15,399 nucleotides of DNA, taken from positions 1 to 15,399 of the forward strand of contig CAJLWM010000050.1 of the NCBI GenBank assembly GCA_905210415.1, given 5' to 3'. This document shows, piece by piece, positions 1-7,275 of the stretch. The first letter of the stretch is position 1, and each line of letters begins with the position of its first letter. The DNA comes from an uncultured Prevotellaceae bacterium (GTDB lineage: Bacteria > Bacteroidota > Bacteroidia > Bacteroidales > Muribaculaceae). The notes beneath the pieces are model-generated. The model had not been told where the DNA came from. It saw nothing but the letters and a program-made list of their open reading frames with translations, and did not search any database. The position numbers and the translations under genes are program-made.

Positions 1-23
1 ACCATAATCACTTCATATGCCAT
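1..23 (-). CDS. Start of a leftward gene, product unknown (partial)
   Basis: An ATG at 23-21 on the minus strand opens a frame reading M-A-Y-E-V-I-M-V before the window ends. Eight residues are too few to name a product. It is called as a gene because three tandem leftward promoter-like units (162-284) and a leader hairpin (34-54) point at it, and no other start suits them. The 5' leader would be about 140 bases. If the reading frame closes soon beyond the edge, this call is wrong. Confidence 0.4.
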
Positions 24-33
24 CTTATTTTTG

Positions 34-54
34 GGGACATTTACTGAATGTCCC
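34..54 (-). promoter_or_regulatory. Leader hairpin just upstream of the leftward start codon
   Basis: GGGACATT and AATGTCCC form a perfect 8-bp stem around a 5-base loop. It ends about 10 bases upstream of the ATG at 23, where it could hide or present the ribosome-binding region of the leftward mRNA. It has no T-run on either strand, so it does not look like a terminator. No known riboswitch or leader family is recognised. Confidence 0.45.
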
Positions 55-161
55 TGGTTAGAAACGCCCAAAGACAACCGGGAAAAACCGGATGAAAGCC
101 TAATACTGCACATAGTTATAAGCGCAAAAGTCCAACAGCGCCAACAATAGATTCACCAAGA

Positions 162-284
162 AAAACTTGCAAAAGTACCCAAGTATAAATCGTAAAATCA
201 ACAAAACTTGCAAAAGTACCCAAGTATAAATCGCAAAATCAACAAAACTTGCAAAAGTACCCAAGTATAAATCGCAAAATCAAC
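162..284 (-). repeat. Three tandem 41-bp direct repeats
   Basis: Copies lie at 162-202, 203-243 and 244-284, head to tail with no spacers. Copies 2 and 3 are identical; copy 1 differs at one base (cgT instead of cgC). Each copy holds the short inverted pair ACTTG/CAAGT and, on the minus strand, a complete promoter-like pair. Near identity suggests recent duplication or ongoing slippage or recombination. Confidence 0.9.
170..283 (-). promoter_or_regulatory. Three stacked Bacteroidota-type promoters, leftward
   Basis: Within each 41-bp repeat the minus strand reads TACTTTTG (fits TAnnTTTG) at 177-170, 218-211 and 259-252. A TTG lies 21 bases upstream of each, the same spacing as at surE and the tRNA gene in this window. 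This matches the -33/-7 layout known for the Bacteroidota primary sigma factor. All three would fire toward the gene starting at 23. That each is active is inference. Confidence 0.55.
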
Positions 285-316
285 AAATGCTGTTCTGTAA
301 AGCCTTCCTGCGGATG

Positions 317-372
317 GTATATACAAACGACGAGGCTCGCACAGTGCGGGCCTCGTCATTTTCCTTATATAC
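317..372 (-). terminator. Strong hairpin terminator downstream of waaA
   Basis: Bases 329-341 pair with 345-357 (GACGAGGC with GCCTCGTC, one T-G pair, then CGCA with TGCG), giving 13 bp around a 3-base loop. An outer 7-bp arm, GTATATA/TATATAC (317-323 and 366-372), could extend it. It lies 30 bases beyond the waaA stop codon. The T-rich tail is better on the plus strand (ATTTTCCTT), so it may work in both directions, shielding the leftward promoter array from waaA read-through. Confidence 0.7.
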
Positions 373-386
373 TTTTCGGAGCCTGA

Positions 387-1622
387 TTAAACGAAAATCC
401 TCTTATAAATGGTCTGCGTAGCGCCAAGTTTGCTCTTTATATAGTCGCCTGCACACTTTCCGCTATGGCTCAAATAATCGGCATCGCCAAGCATTCGGCC
501 AAACACATCGTTAAAGTCAGCCGCGCTGTTTATCGTGAATCCGCCCTTGCAGGCTATCAAATCGATGGCTTCCTTAAACTTGTGGTAATTCGGTCCGAAT
601 ATCACCGGAATGCCATACACCGCAGCCTCATTAAGGTTGTGAATACCCACGCCAAATCCGCCGCCGATATAGGCAGCCTGTGCATAGGCGTAGCACGACG
701 AAAGGATACCGAAGCAGTCTATTATCAAGCAATCATATTTCGCAGCCTCTGCGGCTTCGGCTATCTGCGTATATCGCACCACAGGACGCTTGATTTTGCT
801 CATCATCTCAGCCAAACGAGCCTCGTCGAACTCGTGCGGAGCAATCACCAACTTCATCTCAGGATGCTCGTTGAAGTATGGTATCACGATATCCTCATCG
901 GGCTGCCACGAGCTGCCCATCATCAGCATCGGGCGGTTGTCGCCAGCCACAAAACTGTCTAAGACTTCGAAATGCTTATTCGATGCCAATATGTCGGTCA
1001 CGCGGTCAAAACGGGTATCGCCAGCCACAGTGACATTGTTCACACCTATGCCAGCAAGCAAAGCACGTGAGTTTTCGTCTTGAACGAAGATGTGTGTGAA
1101 ACAGCGCAACATGCCACGAAATATGCCGCCCCATGGTCTGAAGAAACTCTGTCCTCTACGGAAAATCGATGATATTATATATGTGGGCACACCTCGCTTC
1201 TTGAGTTGATGCAAGTAGTTGCCCCAAAATTCATATTTTACAAACACAGCCATACGAGGCTTCGCCAAATCAAGAAATCGGCTCACATTGTGAGGCGTAT
1301 CAAATGGCAAATAGCACACCAAGTCGGCACCCTTATAGCCTTTGCGCACCTCATAGCCCGATGGAGAAAAGAAGGTGAGCAAAATCTTGGCATCGGGTTG
1401 CTCATGGCGAATGCGCTCAATGAGCGGACGGCCCTGTTCAAACTCGCCCAACGAGGCGGAATGAATCCAGATGCAGCCAGCCATCTCGGCACAATGCTCC
1501 TTGAGCACGGCAAACGTACGCGCCTGCCCCGCTATCATCTTACCTATCTTCTCATTGTTCTTCGAAGCAATTTTTGCTCCAAGGCTATAGGCAGATATGG
1601 CCAAATTATAGATAAAGTTCAT
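387..1622 (-). CDS. waaA: 3-deoxy-D-manno-octulosonic acid (Kdo) transferase
   Basis: Transfers Kdo from CMP-Kdo to the lipid A precursor, the first inner-core step of LPS synthesis, at the inner face of the cytoplasmic membrane. The 411 residues match the family length. The N-terminal half has WIHSASLGE (52-60), with Glu60 at the family's catalytic Glu, then TFFSPSGYE (83-91) and LPFD (105-108). The C-terminal GT-B half has GGGFGVGIHNLNEAAVYGIPV (320-340) followed by FGPNYHKF, the CMP-sugar binding region. The N-terminus is only mildly hydrophobic. It is last in the leftward run gltX - exported protein - waaA, 7 bases after the preceding stop, and is followed by a terminator. Whether it adds one Kdo or more cannot be read from sequence. 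Also known as kdtA. Confidence 0.95.
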   Translation of the reverse strand: MNFIYNLAISAYSLGAKIASKNNEKIGKMIAGQARTFAVLKEHCAEMAGCIWIHSASLGEFEQGRPLIERIRHEQPDAKILLTFFSPSGYEVRKGYKGADLVCYLPFDTPHNVSRFLDLAKPRMAVFVKYEFWGNYLHQLKKRGVPTYIISSIFRRGQSFFRPWGGIFRGMLRCFTHIFVQDENSRALLAGIGVNNVTVAGDTRFDRVTDILASNKHFEVLDSFVAGDNRPMLMMGSSWQPDEDIVIPYFNEHPEMKLVIAPHEFDEARLAEMMSKIKRPVVRYTQIAEAAEAAKYDCLIIDCFGILSSCYAYAQAAYIGGGFGVGIHNLNEAAVYGIPVIFGPNYHKFKEAIDLIACKGGFTINSAADFNDVFGRMLGDADYLSHSGKCAGDYIKSKLGATQTIYKRIFV

Positions 1623-1629
1623 TGCAACA

Positions 1630-2709
1630 TTAATACATATTACACAATTTATGGCACTTTGCGGCTTTCTCGCCCGATTTAAACAGGCTTTGGTCGATAT
1701 ATACCCTCAACGACAACTGTTGCCACAACGCAACGATGTCTTTAGTGACATGCACATTGACGGCAGCCTCAAAATCCACATAACGGTTGCTCACGATATG
1801 TGCATACACATCGGTGCGACTATATGTCTTTGCCTGATAATATGGAGATCCCATATTTAATTCCGCGCCATATTTAATATACAGCGGCATCAGATTGCCA
1901 CCTGCATAAAACGTCTCTCTCACGCCAAGCCAGCGCCACTGCGCACCTGCCTCAACAAGCACACCAGCAGCATTGCGCCAACCTTCGCCGTCGGCGCGGC
2001 ATCGCTGCATCGACACCACCGCTCCAGCCCTTAGGCTAAGGCTATCAAGCGAAGTGGCTTTGCTCAAATCCAAGCCCACCCATGGGTTGAACATAAAATC
2101 ATCGTTCACGCCCTGGTCTTCAGGAGCATTCTTCTGCTTAGCCAAGTGGTTGTATTGCAAGCGTTCGCCTATCTGCAGCACGCCACGTTCGCCAAAGGCA
2201 TATCGGGTGTTAAGGCACGCGTTAAACGCCTCACGCTGTGTCTCGCTCTGCAACTGTCGCCAATCAAGCATCAACTCCACATAGCCGCGTGGCTTCACAT
2301 ATTGCATCAGCACGCCACGCACATTGGGCTGCTGATAGGCAATAGAGTCGCTCCACAAGTATTTTGGTGCTTGCTCCATCAGATAGTTGCGCGAGAACAT
2401 ACCGAAGTTCACACGCCAAGCGTCTTTGCTGTAACGGTAATACAACGTTGGGCACAACTTATAGTCGTGCCAACCGTTGCCCACAGGCTGATTCCACACC
2501 ACGCCGCCGCTTATACGATGCTCGCCGCCAGGCAAAACCACGCCAATCTCAGGCGCCAAGCGTGTGAAGAATATAGTCTGGTCGTTTGATGAGTCGCCCT
2601 CGCGGTTGTCGAGCACGCTTGAGAAATCCACGCTCCACGTGAGTTGCTGAGCCATGCCGCTGGCAAGGGCAAAACAAAATGCCAATAATATTAGCGAAAA
2701 CTTACGCAT
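1630..2709 (-). CDS. Exported beta-rich protein, probably outer-membrane associated, function unknown
   Basis: Not recognised as a named family. Residues 1-20 form a signal peptide (basic MRKF, hydrophobic core, cleavage likely near SGMA-QQ). The remaining ~340 residues alternate polar and hydrophobic residues with many Tyr/Trp ([20 protein letters not shown] and similar), as in outer-membrane beta-barrels or periplasmic beta-sandwiches. No lipobox Cys follows the signal. The start codon sits inside the end of gltX (8-base overlap ATGCGTAA), and waaA begins 7 bases after its stop, so it is probably translated by coupling within one mRNA. Being next to waaA hints at an envelope role but proves nothing. 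The C-terminus (KCHKLCNMY) is not a typical barrel-ending aromatic signature. Confidence 0.8.
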   Translation of the reverse strand: MRKFSLILLAFCFALASGMAQQLTWSVDFSSVLDNREGDSSNDQTIFFTRLAPEIGVVLPGGEHRISGGVVWNQPVGNGWHDYKLCPTLYYRYSKDAWRVNFGMFSRNYLMEQAPKYLWSDSIAYQQPNVRGVLMQYVKPRGYVELMLDWRQLQSETQREAFNACLNTRYAFGERGVLQIGERLQYNHLAKQKNAPEDQGVNDDFMFNPWVGLDLSKATSLDSLSLRAGAVVSMQRCRADGEGWRNAAGVLVEAGAQWRWLGVRETFYAGGNLMPLYIKYGAELNMGSPYYQAKTYSRTDVYAHIVSNRYVDFEAAVNVHVTKDIVALWQQLSLRVYIDQSLFKSGEKAAKCHKLCNMY

Positions 2710-4243
2710 TTGCAGTCGAGATTCTTTCCAGACCCTTTTCGATGCGAGCTATAGTTTCTTCTTTACCAAGAAGTTCGGTGATATCAAACATGTGTGGACC
2801 CTTGCATTCACCCACCACCACAAGGCGGAACGCATTCATCACGTTGCCCATGTGATAGCCGTGATCAGTAATCCAACCGAGCACGATGTCTTCAGATGGC
2901 TTTGAAGAGAAATCATCAATGCCACGAAGCACCTCAATGAGTTCCTTCATTATTTGTGGAGTATCTTCCTTCCAACGCTTCTTAACGTCCTTCTCGGCAT
3001 AAGCATCAGGAGCCACAAAGAAGAAGCGTGCTTGATCCCAAAGGTCCTTAACGAAAGTGATACGGCCCTTCACAAGGCTCACCACGTGAGCAAGGAAGTC
3101 ATTGCTATATGATGCCACGTCAATGCCGTGTTCTTTCAGCACTGGCTTAAACATCTCAGCCAATTCTGCATCTGGCTTATTGATAAGGTATTCGTGGTTA
3201 AACCATTTTGCCTTGTCGAAGTCGAAGCGTGCGCCGCTCTTCGAGCAGTGAGCAAACGAGAAGTCCTTGATTAAGTCGTCCATCGAAAGGATTTCGCGGT
3301 CGTCACCAGGATTCCAGCCGAGCAATGCCACGAAATTGACAAGTGCTTCAGGAAGGAAACCAGTTTCACGGAAACCGTCCCATACTTCCTCGCCTTCTTC
3401 ACCCTTATCGTGCCACTCAAGTGGGAACACAGGGAAACCAAGTTTCTTACCGTCGCGCTTGCTCAACTTGCCCTTACCTGTAGGTTTGAGCAACAATGGC
3501 AAGTGTACGAATTGAGGCATAGTATCGGCCCAGCCAAATGCCTCATAAAGAAGCACGTGCAATGGTGCACTTGGCAACCATTCCTCACCGCGTATCACAT
3601 GGCTCACTTCCATCAAGTGGTCGTCTACGATATTAGCCAAGTGGTAGGTAGGCAATTGGTCGGCACTCTTATAAAGCACCTTATCGTCAAGAATCGAAGA
3701 ATTGATAGTCACCTTGCCGCGGATAAGGTCGTCAACCACTACATCGCGGTTTGGTTCAATTTTAAAGCGCACCACGTAAGGAGTGCCAGCGTCGATCAAA
3801 GCTTTTACCTCATCGGCAGGCAACGATAGTGAGTTGCGCATAGAGCCACGAGTAGAAGCATCATATTGGAAGTTTGCCACCTCGGCACGCTTAGCGTTCA
3901 ATTCCTCTGGCGTATCGAATGCTATGTAGGCATTGCCCGACTCGAGCAATTGGTCTACGTGCTTGCGATAGATTTCGCGGCGTTCGCTTTGCTTATATGG
4001 TCCGTAGTTGCCACCTTCGCGCACGCCCTCATCGATGCCGATGCCAAGCCATGCCAATGCTTCATTGATATAATCCTCAGCACCAGGCACAAAACGTGTA
4101 GAATCGGTATCCTCGATACGCAAAATCATATCGCCGCCATTTTGGCGAGCAAACAAATAGTTGTATAATGCAGTGCGCACACCGCCAATGTGCAACGCGC
4201 CTGTTGGCGATGGTGCAAATCTAACTCTTACTCTTCTCTCCAT
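2702..4243 (-). CDS. gltX: Glutamyl-tRNA synthetase
   Basis: Class I aminoacyl-tRNA synthetase that charges tRNA-Glu in the cytoplasm. [13 protein letters not shown] (9-21) holds the HIGH-type motif, RIEDTD (42-47) the Glu-binding loop, and KLSKR (259-263) the KMSKS-type motif. The 513 residues match bacterial GltX length, including the alpha-helical anticodon-binding domain (about 330-513). The [15 protein letters not shown] opening is the family start. It is first in the run with the exported protein and waaA, with a promoter about 45 bases upstream. Whether it also charges tRNA-Gln cannot be told here. Confidence 0.97.
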   Translation of the reverse strand: MERRVRVRFAPSPTGALHIGGVRTALYNYLFARQNGGDMILRIEDTDSTRFVPGAEDYINEALAWLGIGIDEGVREGGNYGPYKQSERREIYRKHVDQLLESGNAYIAFDTPEELNAKRAEVANFQYDASTRGSMRNSLSLPADEVKALIDAGTPYVVRFKIEPNRDVVVDDLIRGKVTINSSILDDKVLYKSADQLPTYHLANIVDDHLMEVSHVIRGEEWLPSAPLHVLLYEAFGWADTMPQFVHLPLLLKPTGKGKLSKRDGKKLGFPVFPLEWHDKGEEGEEVWDGFRETGFLPEALVNFVALLGWNPGDDREILSMDDLIKDFSFAHCSKSGARFDFDKAKWFNHEYLINKPDAELAEMFKPVLKEHGIDVASYSNDFLAHVVSLVKGRITFVKDLWDQARFFFVAPDAYAEKDVKKRWKEDTPQIMKELIEVLRGIDDFSSKPSEDIVLGWITDHGYHMGNVMNAFRLVVVGECKGPHMFDITELLGKEETIARIEKGLERISTANA

Positions 4244-4287
4244 TTTTTATTTTGGTATATCTAAATCTTATTTTTGTAATTATTTTG

Positions 4288-4320
4288 CAAAGATAGTGCA
4301 AATGAGGGAGATAATTACAA
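4288..4320 (-). promoter_or_regulatory. Promoter of gltX operon
   Basis: The minus strand reads TATCTTTG at 4295-4288 (perfect TAnnTTTG), with TTG at 4320-4318 and a 22-base spacer. Transcription would start near 4282, leaving a leader of about 40 bases before the gltX ATG at 4243. Confidence 0.7.
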
Positions 4321-4400
4321 GCATTGCCGTGTTAATTACACCTCAAAGTTGGTCTATCTTGCTCGGTTTGAATCCTTAAAGCCACTGAAGACGCTCAAAT

Positions 4401-5189
4401 TCACTTTAAAATCAACTTTCCAGCCCGCATCTTTTCGCGTAGCAACTGGATGGTGGGCTGATGGGTCTGCTCGGCAGCACAAGGCGTGATGCTTGCAAAG
4501 CCTCGTTGCAACTGATATAGGTCGGCATTAGGATTATCGGCATCGGTGTTTTCAAAACGTCCGGTAATCCAATAATAATCTCTACCAAATGGATCGACAC
4601 GCTTTTCAAACTCTTCCACCCAGCGTCCGCTGGCTGCGCTTGTTATCTTCAAGCCCTTCACGCCACCTTCCACTTTAGGTATGTTTACGTTTAAGCCCAC
4701 ACCATGAGGCAATCCGTTGGCAAGCACATATTCTATCACGCTCTTCATCACTGGCACACAGGCACTGAAATCGGCATCTTCACTAAATTCGCTATAAGAG
4801 AAACCCACCGACGGTATGTCTTGAAACAATCCCTCAAACACCACACCCATGGTGCCCGAATATATCACGCTATTGCCTGCATTGTAGCCATGGTTGATGC
4901 CCGACAGCACAATGTCGGGGCGACGAGGCAGCAAGCAGTTAAACGACAATTTTGCGCAATCTGTTGGCGTGCCGTTCACCTTAATAAGCGTGTAACGGTC
5001 GGTTTTCTCCACCGTGTAGGCACGCAGTGGCTGGTCTATGGTGATGCTCGACGATTTTCCACTCTGATGCTCGGCAGGCGCCACGGCATACACATAACCG
5101 TATTGGCAAGCCACCTCAATGAGTTTCCTCAATCCCTTAGCAAAATATCCATCGTCGTTGCTTATAAATATCAATCTGTCCTTCTCCAT
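4401..5189 (-). CDS. surE: 5'-nucleotidase SurE
   Basis: Metal-dependent phosphatase acting on nucleoside 5'-monophosphates (members may also cleave 3'-nucleotides and short polyphosphate), in the cytoplasm. ISNDDGYFAKGL (9-20) carries the metal ligands Asp12 and Asp13. Ser43 in HQSGKSSS and Asn99 in SGINHGYN complete the set known from the family, and YSGTMGVVFEG (110-120) is the adjoining conserved stretch. The 262 residues match the usual 250-270. It is transcribed alone and leftward, diverging from rlmN across 180 bases. No clear terminator follows it before the gltX promoter region. Confidence 0.95.
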   Translation of the reverse strand: MEKDRLIFISNDDGYFAKGLRKLIEVACQYGYVYAVAPAEHQSGKSSSITIDQPLRAYTVEKTDRYTLIKVNGTPTDCAKLSFNCLLPRRPDIVLSGINHGYNAGNSVIYSGTMGVVFEGLFQDIPSVGFSYSEFSEDADFSACVPVMKSVIEYVLANGLPHGVGLNVNIPKVEGGVKGLKITSAASGRWVEEFEKRVDPFGRDYYWITGRFENTDADNPNADLYQLQRGFASITPCAAEQTHQPTIQLLREKMRAGKLILK

Positions 5190-5212
5190 ATATTCTTTAT
5201 TGTTTCAAACTG

Positions 5213-5245
5213 CAAAAATACTCATTTTTCGTCAATTATCACAAA
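5213..5245 (-). promoter_or_regulatory. Promoter of surE
   Basis: The minus strand reads TATTTTTG at 5220-5213 and TTTG at 5245-5242, separated by 21 bases: a full -33/-7 match to the Bacteroidota consensus. The leader to the surE ATG at 5189 would be about 18 bases. Confidence 0.7.
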
Positions 5246-5354
5246 TCTGCACTCTCGGCTCGGCTCTTTACATCGCAGGTTTTCTCTCACATCTCCACGG
5301 CCCGTATTCACATATTTATTGACTAAACGGTGGGATTATTTCACATAAAATGAT

Positions 5355-5362
5355 TATTTTTG
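5355..5362 (+). promoter_or_regulatory. -7 element of rlmN, very close to its start codon
   Basis: TATTTTTG fits TAnnTTTG and ends only 7 bases before the rlmN ATG at 5370. No TTG sits at the expected -33 position (around 5331-5334). If used, transcription would begin at or next to the ATG and the mRNA would be leaderless or nearly so. Confidence 0.45.
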
Positions 5363-5369
5363 TGCTACT

Positions 5370-6410
5370 ATGGAAGAATCTATCACAACTACAAATAAAA
5401 CTCCCCTCGTGGGAATGTCGCTCAGCCAACTCCAGCAAGTGGTTGCGCAACTCGGCATGCCTCGATTCACCGCCAAGCAATTGGCTGAATGGATATATGT
5501 GCATCGTGCCAAATCGTTCGATGAGATGAACAATATCTCTAAAGCCAACCGCGCACGTCTGCAAGACGCCTATTCGCTTGGCTTGAAAGCCCCTATCAAG
5601 GAGCAACGTAGCGTAGACGGCACCGCAAAATATCTTTTCGGCGTTGGCGACGGCCAAGCAGTGGAGAGCGTATATATCCCCGATGACGACCGCGCCACCC
5701 TGTGCATCTCCAGTCAAAAGGGTTGCCGCATGAATTGCCACTTCTGCATGACTGGCAAGCAAGGATATCACGGCAATCTCACCGCCAATCAGATCATCAA
5801 CCAAGTGCTGAGCGTGCCCGAAAGCGAATCGCTCACCAACGTGGTGTTTATGGGCATGGGCGAACCGATGGACAACCTGCAAGAGGTGATGCAAGCCATC
5901 GAGGTGATGACTGCTCCTTGGGGATTGGCTTGGAGCCCGAAACGCATCACAGTGTCGTCAATCGGTAAAATCAGAGAGCTCACCCAACTCGTGGAGCAAA
6001 CCAACGTGCATATCGCCATAAGCGTACACTCGCCATATCATGCCGAGCGCGCAAGTCTTATGCCAGTAGAAAACGCCTATCCTATCAATAAGGTGATGCG
6101 CATGCTTAGCAATTACGATTTCGCTCACCAACGCCGTCTGTCGCTCGAATACATCATGTTCAACGGCCTCAACGACGATATGGAACATGCACAAGCGCTT
6201 GAGCAACTCATCGATCGCCAACCGATTCGCGTCAATCTCATCCGCTTCCACGCCATTCCGGGCGTCAACCTCAAGACCTCTGACGAGGAGCGTATGGTTC
6301 GCTTCCGCGACTATCTCAATTCGCGTGGCATAATTTGCACCATTCGTCGCAGCCGTGGCGAGGACATCTTCGCCGCTTGCGGCATGCTCGCCGGCAAAAA
6401 CAAGAAGTAA
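5370..6410 (+). CDS. rlmN: Dual-specificity 23S rRNA/tRNA adenine-C2 methyltransferase RlmN
   Basis: Radical-SAM enzyme that methylates C2 of A2503 in 23S rRNA and, in studied homologues, A37 of some tRNAs, tuning translation accuracy and the exit tunnel. The [4Fe-4S] motif CRMNCHFC... is Cys119, Cys123 and Cys126. Cys112 lies at the same distance from the cluster as the catalytic Cys118 of E. coli, and Cys337 in GEDIFAACGMLAG near the C-terminus corresponds to the methyl-carrying Cys355. GMGEPMDN is the SAM-binding GGE-like motif. The 346 residues match the family. The start at 5370 keeps a short N-terminal extension before the conserved GMSLSQLQQ helix, as in other Bacteroidota; Met16 is an alternative start. 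Monocistronic, ending in a terminator shared with the HAD gene. Clear RlmN rather than Cfr-like by context and length. Confidence 0.95.
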   Translation: MEESITTTNKTPLVGMSLSQLQQVVAQLGMPRFTAKQLAEWIYVHRAKSFDEMNNISKANRARLQDAYSLGLKAPIKEQRSVDGTAKYLFGVGDGQAVESVYIPDDDRATLCISSQKGCRMNCHFCMTGKQGYHGNLTANQIINQVLSVPESESLTNVVFMGMGEPMDNLQEVMQAIEVMTAPWGLAWSPKRITVSSIGKIRELTQLVEQTNVHIAISVHSPYHAERASLMPVENAYPINKVMRMLSNYDFAHQRRLSLEYIMFNGLNDDMEHAQALEQLIDRQPIRVNLIRFHAIPGVNLKTSDEERMVRFRDYLNSRGIICTIRRSRGEDIFAACGMLAGKNKK

Positions 6411-6423
6411 CGCTCTAACATAA

Positions 6424-6489
6424 ATCCAATTCGGTCGTTAGAACGTAAATATGAAAAATTTCCCTAAGCTCTAATGCCAGATTGGGATA
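6424..6489. repeat. Inverted pair of a dispersed ~25-bp intergenic repeat
   Basis: Copy 1 (6424-6445) reads CCAATTCGGTCGTTAGA on the plus strand. Copy 2 (6466-6489) carries the same motif inverted, CTAATGCCAGATTGGG. Three further copies lie at 14452-14478, 14616-14643 and 14852-14877. In one orientation the shared core is CCCAATTCGGNCATTAGG. The pair could fold on itself between the rlmN stop and the terminator. Confidence 0.7.
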
Positions 6490-6494
6490 AAAAC

Positions 6495-6538
6495 AATCAA
6501 CCGCAGCGCTGTAGCTTATGCACACGCTGCGGTTGATT
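6495..6538. terminator. Bidirectional terminator between rlmN and the HAD gene
   Basis: AATCAACCGCAGCG (6495-6508) pairs perfectly with CGCTGCGGTTGATT (6525-6538), a 14-bp stem with a 16-base loop. T-runs follow on both strands (TTTT at 6537-6540; GTTTTT on the minus strand at 6494-6489). It ends both convergent transcription units: rlmN from the left and the pdxA-to-HAD run from the right. Confidence 0.9.
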
Positions 6539-6550
6539 TTATAAATATCT

Positions 6551-7261
6551 CTAATCGAGTATTCCGTCGGTGAGGATGTCGCTCAGACGGCTAATGATGC
6601 ATGGGTGCATCTGTGCATCTTCGTCGGCAGTCCAGCCCTTACCTTTTAGCCATTGCACCTTGCAGCCAAGCGATTCGGCTGGCACAATATCCTTGCGATA
6701 GCTGTCGCCCACCACAAGCACCTCTTCTGGCTTCAAGCCCAAAGCCTCAACGCCAAGCGCGAATATCTTTGGGTCGGGTTTGCGAACGCCCACCACAGCA
6801 CTCTCCACGATTGTGCCGAAGTAGCGGCGCACATCAAAGTCGGTGAGCACGCTCTCCACGTTGCCATAGAAATTGCTCACAAGCACCATTGGATAACGAG
6901 CATGCAGAGCCTCAAGCGTTGGACGCGCTTCCTCGATGCTACCCTTTGCAGCCTCATAGCAATAGCGTGCTATCTTCTCGGCATTAGCCTCAATAGCGAA
7001 ATCAGCGGCAAGAATACCTCGAGCCACAAGGTCGCCAAGTTCGATGCGCATCTTTATGAGCAACAAGTCGTAAAAATTGTGGTGTGGCAAGATGTGGCGC
7101 ACTTTGGCAAGTTCGCGCTCTGCCATCACATAACTGTCACGGAATTGCTCCTTCGATACTGGCACGCCAGCCTCTTGGTAGCCATCCCAAATAATCTCGC
7201 TCCAATGCACACCTCGGCTATCGATAGTGCCACCGTAGTCAAATATAATACCTTTTATCAT
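6551..7261 (-). CDS. HAD-superfamily hydrolase, probable phosphatase
   Basis: HAD fold with a helical cap after motif I. Motif I is DYGGT (8-12): nucleophile Asp8 is present, but the usual acid/base Asp two residues later is Gly10. Motif II is Ser129-Asn130, motif III Lys161 in VRKPDP, motif IV GDSYRKD (185-191) with Asp186 and Asp191 for Mg2+. The 236 residues fit a subfamily I HAD. Last gene of the leftward run, 14 bases after the CDP-alcohol phosphatidyltransferase and so probably co-translated with it. In this setting it might remove a phosphate from a lipid head group or from its precursor; this is inference. Substrate is not readable from sequence, and similar proteins are often annotated only as HAD-IA hydrolases. 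Confidence 0.88.
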   Translation of the reverse strand: MIKGIIFDYGGTIDSRGVHWSEIIWDGYQEAGVPVSKEQFRDSYVMAERELAKVRHILPHHNFYDLLLIKMRIELGDLVARGILAADFAIEANAEKIARYCYEAAKGSIEEARPTLEALHARYPMVLVSNFYGNVESVLTDFDVRRYFGTIVESAVVGVRKPDPKIFALGVEALGLKPEEVLVVGDSYRKDIVPAESLGCKVQWLKGKGWTADEDAQMHPCIISRLSDILTDGILD

Positions 7262-7275
7262 AGTGTTTCCTGTTT

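Noticed and set aside
162..284. Tandem repeats as a CRISPR array
   Set aside because: Units are contiguous 41-bp copies with no variable spacers, and no cas genes are present.
2028..2045. AGCCcttaGGCT palindrome-like stretch
   Set aside because: It lies inside the coding sequence of the exported protein and is short; no sign of function.
5316..5894. Minus-strand frame opposite rlmN
   Set aside because: Overlaps the radical-SAM coding region antisense, and is His-rich without a domain.
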